64,000 nucleotides of DNA from Niveispirillum sp. (GTDB lineage: Bacteria > Pseudomonadota > Alphaproteobacteria > Azospirillales > Azospirillaceae): NCBI RefSeq assembly GCF_017996735.1, contig NZ_JAGOGJ010000020.1, positions 1 through 64,000 of the forward strand, read 5' to 3'. Positions within the stretch are counted from its first letter, which is position 1. Each line of letters begins with the position of its first letter. This document shows, one piece after another, positions 25,786-32,901 of the stretch. A program made the position numbers and the translations under genes. The notes under the pieces were generated by a model, which saw nothing but the letters and a program-made list of their open reading frames with translations, searched no databases and was not told the origin of the DNA.

Positions 25786-26946
25786 ATGGGCCTGTCGCTG
25801 GGCTGGTACGCCTATCCCTGGAACCTGCATGACCCGGTCCATGATCTGGCCCGCATGCAGGGTGGCGGCATGATGCACCTGACGGTTGCCACCTCATACC
25901 ATGCCGGGAAGTTCATTCAGCCGCGCGACCCCGTGGCGCGGGTCTATTTCCCGGAGGATGGCACCGTCTATTTCCGCAGCCGGGGCCGCGTGAGCCATGG
26001 CACGCTGAAGCCGCAGATGGCGGCGGTGACCGGCGCGCGCGACGTGCTGGGCGAATTATGTGCGGCCGGGACAATGCCCATCCGGGCCTGGACCGTGCTG
26101 AACCACAATAGCCGCCTGGGCCTGATGCATCCGGACTGTACCGTCCGCAATGCCTGGGGCGATGCCTATATCTACAGCCTGTGCCCGGCCCATCCCTTGG
26201 TGCGCGACCATGCCGTGGCGCTGTGCGCCGATATCGCGGACAGCCTGGATGTGGAAAGCCTGCTGCTGGAAACACCGGGCTGGCTGACCTATGCCCATGG
26301 CTATCACCATGAATTTGCGCAAAGCACGCTGCCGGAAGCAGCGGAAGAATTGCTGGGCCTCTGCTTCTGTGACCATTGCCGGGTCGGCGCCAGGGCGGCC
26401 GGGATCGATGCCGATGCTCTGCGGCTTCAGGCTAGGGCCGCCATTGATGCGGCGCTGGCGGGGGGTGAAGCGGCGGTGGATGCAGACCTGCTGGCGGCTT
26501 TCCACGCATGGCGCTGTGGCATCGTCACCGCCCTGTGCGCTGAAATCCGTGCTGCCGTGCGGACGGCGGTGACGGTGCGCGTCATCTCCACCTGCCAGCG
26601 CCCCCACGCCACCACCTATCGTGAAGGTGGCGACCTGCGTGCGTTGAACGCCGTCACCGACGGGCTGGAACTGCCCCTCTATCAGGGGTCTGCGGCGGAT
26701 GCGGCGGCGGATCTGCGCCATGTCCTGGACCTGCTGGCGGGGCAGGGGCCGGCGCCGCGTGTCATCCTGCGTCCGGGCTTGCCCGACATGGGCAGCGAGG
26801 CGCAGTTGGTGGAGACGGTGGCGGCCGTGCGGGCCCAGGGCATCGACGATATCTCCTTCTATAATTTCGGATTGCTGCCGGCGCCGCAGATCGGCTGGGT
26901 CGATCGGCTGGTGCGGACGCTGCGCGAGGGTGGGGCGAATGGCTGA
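25786..26946 (+). CDS. Uncharacterised protein, TIM-barrel glycosidase-like
   Basis: 386 residues, cytoplasmic (no signal). I do not recognise a named family. The pattern of beta-strand-like repeats, the opening GWYAYPWNLHDPVHDLARMQ, LLLETPGW (possible catalytic Glu), a CFCDHCRVGARAAGID segment and the final DDISFYNFGLLP resemble TIM-barrel hydrolases of the glycoside hydrolase-like 10/beta-galactosidase superfamily. The two-Cys CDHC cluster could bind a metal, or be the segment typical of such proteins. It begins two bases after the ridA stop and its TGA overlaps the SDR start. In this operon it might open a sugar-acid lactone or cleave a glycoside; that is only a guess. Confidence 0.6.
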   Translation: MGLSLGWYAYPWNLHDPVHDLARMQGGGMMHLTVATSYHAGKFIQPRDPVARVYFPEDGTVYFRSRGRVSHGTLKPQMAAVTGARDVLGELCAAGTMPIRAWTVLNHNSRLGLMHPDCTVRNAWGDAYIYSLCPAHPLVRDHAVALCADIADSLDVESLLLETPGWLTYAHGYHHEFAQSTLPEAAEELLGLCFCDHCRVGARAAGIDADALRLQARAAIDAALAGGEAAVDADLLAAFHAWRCGIVTALCAEIRAAVRTAVTVRVISTCQRPHATTYREGGDLRALNAVTDGLELPLYQGSAADAAADLRHVLDLLAGQGPAPRVILRPGLPDMGSEAQLVETVAAVRAQGIDDISFYNFGLLPAPQIGWVDRLVRTLREGGANG

Positions 26947-27715
26947 TTTTACGGCGAAAAACATCATGATCACCGGGGCGGCCGGCGGTATCGGCGTCGG
27001 GCTGTGCCGGCATTTCCTGGATGCCGGTGCCCGTGTGCTGGCCCTGGACCTGGATGCAGGCGGGCTGGACCGGCTGAAAGGGGCCATGGATGCCGGCGAA
27101 CGGCTGCATGTCGCCGCGGTCGATCTGACCGATCTGGCGGCGGTGCGCGGCGTGGTGGATGGGTTCGGTGCCATCGACATCCTGATCAACAATGCCGGTG
27201 CGGCGGCGGCCACGGCCCTGGTCAACATGACGCCAGAGGCCTGGGCGCATGATCTGGGCATCAACCTGACGGCGGCGTACCATTGCGTGGAGGCGGTGAA
27301 GCCCGCCATGATGGCGCGCGGCGCCGGCGTCATCGTCAATATCGGCACCGTCAATGCCATGACGGCCCTGGGCCACCCGGCCTATAGCGCCGCCAAGGCG
27401 GGGTTGATTTCCTATACCCGTTCGCTGGCCATCGAATATGGGCCGCTGGGCATCCGCGCCAACATCATCTGTCCGGGCACGGTGCGCACCCAGGCATGGA
27501 ACGCGCGGGCGGAGCGCAATCCGGAGATTTTCACATCCTTGCGCAAATGGTACCCGCTGCGCGATTTCCCCGACCCGTCGGACATCGCCAAGGCCGCTGC
27601 GTTCCTGGCTGGCGATGATGCGCGCATGATCACCGGCGTGGTGCTGCCCGTGGATGCCGGCCTGACGGCGGGCAATCCGGTGATGGCGGCCGAACTGACC
27701 TTGGAAAAGTTCTGA
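26939..27715 (+). CDS. Short-chain dehydrogenase/reductase
   Basis: 258 residues with the classical SDR pattern: NAD(P)-binding TGAAGGIG near residue 12, LINNAG, catalytic Ser region GTVNA and Y-S-A-A-K. The acidic residue after beta-2 (ALDLDAGG) favours NAD. It starts inside the end of the preceding gene (8-bp overlap). In the proposed route it would oxidise C1 of an N-acetylhexosamine to the aldonolactone, or another hydroxyl of the sugar acid; the substrate is not proven. Confidence 0.85.
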   Translation: MADFTAKNIMITGAAGGIGVGLCRHFLDAGARVLALDLDAGGLDRLKGAMDAGERLHVAAVDLTDLAAVRGVVDGFGAIDILINNAGAAAATALVNMTPEAWAHDLGINLTAAYHCVEAVKPAMMARGAGVIVNIGTVNAMTALGHPAYSAAKAGLISYTRSLAIEYGPLGIRANIICPGTVRTQAWNARAERNPEIFTSLRKWYPLRDFPDPSDIAKAAAFLAGDDARMITGVVLPVDAGLTAGNPVMAAELTLEKF

Positions 27716-27717
27716 TC

Positions 27718-28989
27718 ATGCTGAAGCTCGCCCCCCTGTTGTCCGATCCGCTGCCCCCCGGCACCAAGGGATTGCCCCCGCTGCCCCCCGGTTTCACGCT
27801 GGACAAGATCGCGGGCCAGGGCTGGCGGGTGCTGGCCGGGGATGTACCGCTGCCGGCGGCCGTGCTGAAGCGGCCCGCCATGGACCGCAACATTGCCCGC
27901 ATGCAGGAATATCTGGCCGCCAGCGGCATGAAGCTGGCCCCGCACGGCAAGACAACGATGTGCCCGCAATTGTTCGAGCGGCAGTTGCAGGCGGGGGCCT
28001 GGGGCATCACCGTTGCCAATATCCAACAACTGGCGCTTTGCCACGCCATCGGCGTGCAGCGCGTGCTGATCGCCAATGAGGTGCTGGGGCCGGCCGAACT
28101 GGCCGCCTTCGCCACCATGAGCGCCGGGGCGCCCGACAGCACCTATCACCTGCTGCTGGACAGTGTGGAGGGGGCGCGGCAGTTGCAGGCGGCCATGGCC
28201 GCCCGGCCCGACGCGCCAGCGGCCCGCGTGCTGATCGAGGTCGGGTTTCCGGGCGGCCGCTGCGGCGTGCGCAGCCTGGAAGGCGGTCTTATCCTGGCCG
28301 ACGAGATCCGCCGCCTGGATCGGCTGCGTCTGGTGGGGGTGGAAGGGTATGAGGGGCTGCTGCCCGACCCGCAGGCGGTGGATGCCTATCTGGACAATGT
28401 GGTCGGGCTGCTGACCATCCTGCGTGCCGACGGGCGCTTTGCCGATCCCGACCATATCCTGCTGAGTGCGGGAGGGTCGGCCTATTTCGATCTGGTGGCC
28501 CGGCTGTTCGGTGGTGTTGCGGCGCCCGGCATCGTGCCCATCCTGCGCAGCGGCTGTTACATCACCCATGATGACGGCTTCTATGGCCGCCTGCTGGGGG
28601 ACGTGGCGGCACGGGGGCAGGCACCGGGTCTGGAACCGGCGCTGGAGGTCTGGGCGCGGGTTCTGTCGCGGCCGGAACCGGGGCTGCTGGTCCTGTCGGC
28701 GGGCAAGCGTGACCTGTCCCATGATATCGACCTGCCCGGCCTGAAATCCTGGTTCCGGCCGGGGCTGCATACGGCACCGCAATCCACCCATGGCTGGCGC
28801 ATCACGAAGCTGAGCGACCAGCATGCCCATGTTCTGGCCGAGATGCCGGCGGCGGCGACGCCGCTTTGCGTGGGCGACATGGTGGCGCTGGGTATTTCGC
28901 ACCCCTGCACGACCTTCGACAAATGGCGCGTGCTGCTGGAAGTCGATGACGATTACCGCGTCACCGGCGGCCTGAAAACCTTCTTCTGA
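27718..28989 (+). CDS. PLP-dependent D-threonine aldolase/D-serine dehydratase-fold enzyme (amino-sugar-acid deaminase candidate)
   Basis: 423 residues. An alanine-racemase-like N-terminal barrel carries the PLP lysine K78 in APHGKTTM; the C-terminal domain has H395-P-C397 in GISHPCTTFDKW, the metal-binding pair of fungal/avian D-serine dehydratase and relatives. Members include D-threonine aldolases, D-serine dehydratases and deaminases of 2-amino-2-deoxy sugar acids such as D-glucosaminate. Adjacent RidA, deacetylase, and a downstream 2-keto-3-deoxy sugar acid kinase and aldolase favour deamination of a hexosaminate to a 2-keto-3-deoxy-hexonate. It begins two bases after the SDR stop. Confidence 0.82.
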   Translation: MLKLAPLLSDPLPPGTKGLPPLPPGFTLDKIAGQGWRVLAGDVPLPAAVLKRPAMDRNIARMQEYLAASGMKLAPHGKTTMCPQLFERQLQAGAWGITVANIQQLALCHAIGVQRVLIANEVLGPAELAAFATMSAGAPDSTYHLLLDSVEGARQLQAAMAARPDAPAARVLIEVGFPGGRCGVRSLEGGLILADEIRRLDRLRLVGVEGYEGLLPDPQAVDAYLDNVVGLLTILRADGRFADPDHILLSAGGSAYFDLVARLFGGVAAPGIVPILRSGCYITHDDGFYGRLLGDVAARGQAPGLEPALEVWARVLSRPEPGLLVLSAGKRDLSHDIDLPGLKSWFRPGLHTAPQSTHGWRITKLSDQHAHVLAEMPAAATPLCVGDMVALGISHPCTTFDKWRVLLEVDDDYRVTGGLKTFF

Positions 28990-29002
28990 AAGGGCCCGCA
29001 AA

Positions 29003-30457
29003 GTGGCTTCGGATATCCAACCCGATCTGGTGCTGCGCGGCGGCACCGTGATCGACGGCACCGGCGCGCCCGGCTTTACGGCCGATGTGGCGGTGGGCGG
29101 CGGGCGCATCCTGGCCGTCGGCGACCTGCGCGGCGTCCGCGCGGCGCAGGAGATCGACGCGGCCGGTCGGGCCGTGGCCCCCGGCTTCATCGATGTCCAT
29201 ACCCATGACGATCTGGCCTGCCTGACCAATCCCGACATGGTGGCCAAGGTCAGCCAGGGGGTGACCAGCGTCGTCGTCGGCAATTGCGGCATCTCTGCCG
29301 CCCCGCTGTGCTTTGCCGACGGGGTGGAGGAACCGTTCAACCTGCTGGGGGCTCTCGGCGATTTCCGTTATCCGGATTTCGCGGCCTATCGCGCCGCCGT
29401 GGAACGCGTCGTGCCGCGCGTCAATGTCGGCGCGCTGGTCGGCCATTCGGCCCTGCGCCTGATGTGCATGGATGATCTGGGCCGGCCGGCCGATGCACGC
29501 GAATGCGGGGCCATGGGCGACCTGCTGCGCGACGCCCTGCGCAACGGCGCCCTGGGCCTCAGTTCCGGGGTGTTCTATGCGCCGGGTGCGGCGGCCGATA
29601 TCGCGGAACTGACCTGTCTGGCGCATTTGGTGGCGGCGGAAGGCGGGGTCTATACCGCCCATATCCGCAACGAATATGACGGGGTGGCCGATGCCCTGCG
29701 CGAGGCCTTTGCCGTGACGGCGGCGGACAGGCTGCCGCTGGTCATCTCCCACCATAAATGCGCCGGCGTGCGCAATTGGGGCCGGTCGGCGGAAACGCTG
29801 GGCCTGATCGATGCCGCGCGGGCGTCGCAGCCGGTGTTCATGGATTGCTATCCCTACAATGCCGGCTCCACCGTCATCCGCGCCGATCTGGCGGATGGGG
29901 AGATCGAGGTGCTGGTCAACTGGTCCGAACCGCACCCGGAAATGGCCGGCCGCACCATGAAGGACATCGCCATCGAATGGGGCTGTACCCAGGCGGAAGC
30001 GGCGACCCGGCTGATGCCCGGCGGCGCCAGCTATTTCCAGATTCACGAGGAGGATATGCGGCGCATCCTGTCGCATGAGGCCTGCATGGTCGGTTCCGAC
30101 GGGTTGCCCAACGACCCCTTGCCGCATCCGCGCCTGTGGGGCACCTTCCCGCGCGTTCTGGGCCGGTATTCCCGTGACCTGGGGCTGTTTTCGCTGGAAC
30201 AGGCGGTGCACCGGATGACGGGGCTGTCGGCCGCCACCTTCCAACTGGGTGACCGGGGCCGTATCGCCCCGGGCATGGCCGCCGATATCACGGTTTTCGA
30301 TCCGGCCGTGATCCTCGACCGGGCGACCTACAGCGATCCCAAGGCCATCGCGGCGGGGATCGACCTTGTCTATGTGAACGGCACCCTGGCCTGGGCCGAC
30401 GGGACGCTGGCGGGGGAACGGGCGGGGCGGTTCCTGGCGCGGTCAGGCTGCTGCTGA
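29003..30457 (+). CDS. N-acyl-D-amino-acid deacylase family amidohydrolase
   Basis: 484 residues, GTG start at 29003 after AAGGG. D-aminoacylase signatures: H66-x-H68 in GFIDVHTHDDL, the metal-bridging Cys in VVVGNCGIS, GLSSGVFYAPG, YTAHIRNEYDGV, and SHHKCAG. Such enzymes remove N-acetyl groups from D-configured amino acids; C2 of 2-acetamido-2-deoxy-aldonates has D-amino-acid-like stereochemistry. It would give the free hexosaminate for the preceding PLP enzyme. It is the last gene of the ridA operon and overlaps the end of the convergent TPR-sulfotransferase by 15 bp. Confidence 0.88.
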   Translation: MASDIQPDLVLRGGTVIDGTGAPGFTADVAVGGGRILAVGDLRGVRAAQEIDAAGRAVAPGFIDVHTHDDLACLTNPDMVAKVSQGVTSVVVGNCGISAAPLCFADGVEEPFNLLGALGDFRYPDFAAYRAAVERVVPRVNVGALVGHSALRLMCMDDLGRPADARECGAMGDLLRDALRNGALGLSSGVFYAPGAAADIAELTCLAHLVAAEGGVYTAHIRNEYDGVADALREAFAVTAADRLPLVISHHKCAGVRNWGRSAETLGLIDAARASQPVFMDCYPYNAGSTVIRADLADGEIEVLVNWSEPHPEMAGRTMKDIAIEWGCTQAEAATRLMPGGASYFQIHEEDMRRILSHEACMVGSDGLPNDPLPHPRLWGTFPRVLGRYSRDLGLFSLEQAVHRMTGLSAATFQLGDRGRIAPGMAADITVFDPAVILDRATYSDPKAIAAGIDLVYVNGTLAWADGTLAGERAGRFLARSGCC

Positions 30458-32011
30458 TCCCAGCACCGCCTGCGCCGGACCCAGATGGGCCGCGTAACGC
30501 CGCCAGCCGCCAACCGACGATGTGTTGATGGGCTGGCGCACCTGCACCGCGCTGGCCGTGGCGACGGCGGCGCGGTTCTCCTCGATCCGGACACAGGCCG
30601 GGTGCCAGGACAGGCCGCAGAAATCCAGCAGGCGGCGCACGCCCGGCTCCGGATCGGCCACCAGCGCCTCATATTCCACCATTTCGAACCGGTCGGGCAG
30701 CAGGGCCGCCCAGCGCGCCGCCAATTGCCGGAAGCCGGTATAGAATTCCGCCGCCGCCGCCAGATCCAGGGAATAGCGGTAGAGCGGGGTGGCGAATTCG
30801 AAAAGCTGGCGGTAATTGCTGACCACACTATCCAGCGGATTGCGGATCAGGCAGACAAAACGGGCCTGGGGCAGGGCGGCGGCGATCAGGCCGACAAGCT
30901 GGATATTCAGGTGGAACTTGTCCAGGAACCGTTCCACCCCGCCCGCAAGCTGCCGCCCCTTCTCCACATAGGCATGGCCGATCCCGTCAAGGTCCACGCG
31001 CCCTGCCGCCACCTTTTCCAGCACCGCGCCGTCCACCAGATGACGGGTGGCGACGCCCGTCGCCTGACGCAGCAACTGGGCGAAATGCTGGAACTCCCCG
31101 ATGGAGGTCAGGTCGGGATGGCCCGACAGGATACGGTCGACCAGTGTGGTGCCCGACCGGGGCATGCCGACGACAAAGACGGGTCTGGCCGGGGATGTGC
31201 CGACGATGGCCGGGGTGGGTGCCACCAGGACCGCCGTGAGTGCCCCGGCACTCTCCCGCGGATCGGCGCCCAGGGTCTTCAGCAGGGCCACCTTGCCATC
31301 GCGCAGATGGGCAAAGGCCTCGTCATAGCGTCCCAAAGCCTCGCATTCCCTGGCGGCGGCATGGGCCAGATGGATGCGGTCGCGGGCATCGGGCACCGCC
31401 GTGATCAGGCCCGTCAGCCGGTCCAGATGGTTGTGCTCCACACTGATGCCGCCCAGCGATGTCAGGGCCGCGTGTGCCTTGATGTAACGCGGGGCCAGAC
31501 CGATCGCCGTTTCCAGCGCCGCACGGGCGCCATCGAAATCGCCGGTGAATTTCAGGCTGCTGCCCAGGTTGAAATGGACGGCCGGGTTGCGCGACCCCTC
31601 ATCGGCGGCCCGGCGCAGCACCTTGGCCGCCTGTTCATGCTGGCCCAGCCTTGTATGGATGGCGGCAATGGCGTCCAGCACCAGATCGGACAGGGGCGAA
31701 CAGGCCAGTGCCGCCCGCGCGCATTGCTCCGCCGCCGCGATGTCCATGCGCCGTGCATGGCATTTGCCCAGTTGCGCCTGATATTCACCGGTGGCCGGGG
31801 CCAGCGCCACGGCCCGTCCGCACATCTCCAGTTCCTCCACGAACCGTCCCCTGTCCCCCATGGCGCGGGCCAGCAGCGACCAGCCGGCGGCATCCGCCGG
31901 ATCGCAGGCCAGCGCCGGGCGCAGCAAAGCCTCGGCCTTGTCCGGCCTGCCGGCGATCAGGGCGGCCAGCGCGGCGGCATGGAGATCATTTTGGCGAATC
32001 ATTACGGTCAT
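30443..32011 (-). CDS. TPR-repeat sulfotransferase-family protein
   Basis: 522 residues. The first about 270 residues are helical tetratricopeptide-type repeats (for example AVHFNLGSSLKFTGDFDGARAAL). The C-terminal half is a sulfotransferase domain with the PAPS-binding P-loop FVVGMPRSGTTLVDRIL (about 285-300), CLIRNPLDSVVSNYRQLF for the 3-prime phosphate, and a terminal SVGGWRRY. It presumably transfers sulfate to a protein or glycan in the cytoplasm. Such genes are frequent near TonB receptors in this group of bacteria, but the acceptor is unknown. An internal ATG at 32002 is an alternative start. Confidence 0.82.
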   Translation of the reverse strand: MTVMIRQNDLHAAALAALIAGRPDKAEALLRPALACDPADAAGWSLLARAMGDRGRFVEELEMCGRAVALAPATGEYQAQLGKCHARRMDIAAAEQCARAALACSPLSDLVLDAIAAIHTRLGQHEQAAKVLRRAADEGSRNPAVHFNLGSSLKFTGDFDGARAALETAIGLAPRYIKAHAALTSLGGISVEHNHLDRLTGLITAVPDARDRIHLAHAAARECEALGRYDEAFAHLRDGKVALLKTLGADPRESAGALTAVLVAPTPAIVGTSPARPVFVVGMPRSGTTLVDRILSGHPDLTSIGEFQHFAQLLRQATGVATRHLVDGAVLEKVAAGRVDLDGIGHAYVEKGRQLAGGVERFLDKFHLNIQLVGLIAAALPQARFVCLIRNPLDSVVSNYRQLFEFATPLYRYSLDLAAAAEFYTGFRQLAARWAALLPDRFEMVEYEALVADPEPGVRRLLDFCGLSWHPACVRIEENRAAVATASAVQVRQPINTSSVGGWRRYAAHLGPAQAVLGSAAA

Positions 32012-32060
32012 GGATGGGGATCATATGGAGTTTCGCTACATCGGATGATATCATACCGAC

Positions 32061-32747
32061 ATGATTATCTGCCCTGAATTCATTTTTCTCCATCTGCACA
32101 AGTCCGGCGGGACTTTTGCCAATCAACTGCTGCTGAAATGCGTGCCCGGCGCGCATAGGGCGGGTTATCACCTGCCTTACGCGGAGCTGCCGGCGGCGTT
32201 CCGTCACCTGCCCGTGGCCGGCACCGTCCGCAATCCCTGGGACTATTACGTCTCCTGGTACTTCTTTCAGCGTCAGCAGGAACGGCCCAATGCCCTGTTC
32301 CTGGTCTGCTCCGACAAGGGCGCGCTGGATTTCGACGGCACCATCCGCAATCTGGTGACCCTGCATGAAAACGAGTCGCGGATAAAGGCGCTGGAGGCTG
32401 CATTTCCGCGTGAATTCATGCAGCACGGGCTGAACCTGACCAGCCGCTGTATCGCCCATATCCGGGGCTCCGGCCTGGGTTTCTACAGCTTTCTTTATCG
32501 CCGCCTTTATGCCGATGCCGCGTCGCCGCGCATCATTCCCACCGAATGCCTGCGCGACGGGTTGCGCGCCCTTCTGGCCGATCTGGCCACGCAAGCGGGA
32601 CCGCTGGCCACCCTGTTCCTGGATCAGGCGCCGCCGCTGAACACCAGCCGGCACGGCCCCTTCCGTGACTATTACAGCCCGTCCCTGCGCGATCTGGTCG
32701 GCCAGCATGAGCAGACGGTGATCCAGGCCCATGACTATCGGTTCTGA
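32061..32747 (+). CDS. Small P-loop sulfotransferase-like protein
   Basis: 228 residues. FLHLHKSGGTFANQLLLK near the N terminus is a P-loop of the sulfotransferase 5-prime phosphosulfate type and TVRNPWDYYVSWYFF matches the 3-prime phosphate loop. It is shorter than typical sulfotransferases, with little sequence between the loops. It is divergent from the TPR-sulfotransferase over only 49 bp, so the pair may share a regulatory region. The acceptor is unknown. Confidence 0.7.
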   Translation: MIICPEFIFLHLHKSGGTFANQLLLKCVPGAHRAGYHLPYAELPAAFRHLPVAGTVRNPWDYYVSWYFFQRQQERPNALFLVCSDKGALDFDGTIRNLVTLHENESRIKALEAAFPREFMQHGLNLTSRCIAHIRGSGLGFYSFLYRRLYADAASPRIIPTECLRDGLRALLADLATQAGPLATLFLDQAPPLNTSRHGPFRDYYSPSLRDLVGQHEQTVIQAHDYRF

Positions 32748-32768
32748 TCTTGTGTCGTAGTGTTGATA

Positions 32769-32816
32769 CAAAAATGATTGATTTGTGCGGTCAAAAATGT
32801 AACGTACCGACATCCG
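32769..32816 (+). promoter_or_regulatory. Composite element shared with the rpiR promoter (copy 2)
   Basis: CAAAAATG, 17 bases, AAAATGTAAC, 4 bases, CGACATCCG. Inside, TGTAACGTACCGACA (32798-32812) is a TGTA-N7-GACA variant of the palindrome found before ridA. It ends 85 bp before the receptor start and has the same orientation relative to its gene as copy 1. Confidence 0.6.
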
Positions 32817-32901
32817 GTAATTCCTGATGGGTGACATCCCGGGAAAGACCGGAACGGGATACATAAGACGGCCGGCATTGACCGGCACGGGGGGTAGAGC
32901 G

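Noticed and set aside
29003..30457. Reading the D-aminoacylase, PLP enzyme and RidA as plain D-amino-acid catabolism
   Set aside because: Possible, but GH20, sugar transporter, RpiR and the keto-deoxy-sugar-acid kinase and aldolase fit an amino-sugar acid better.
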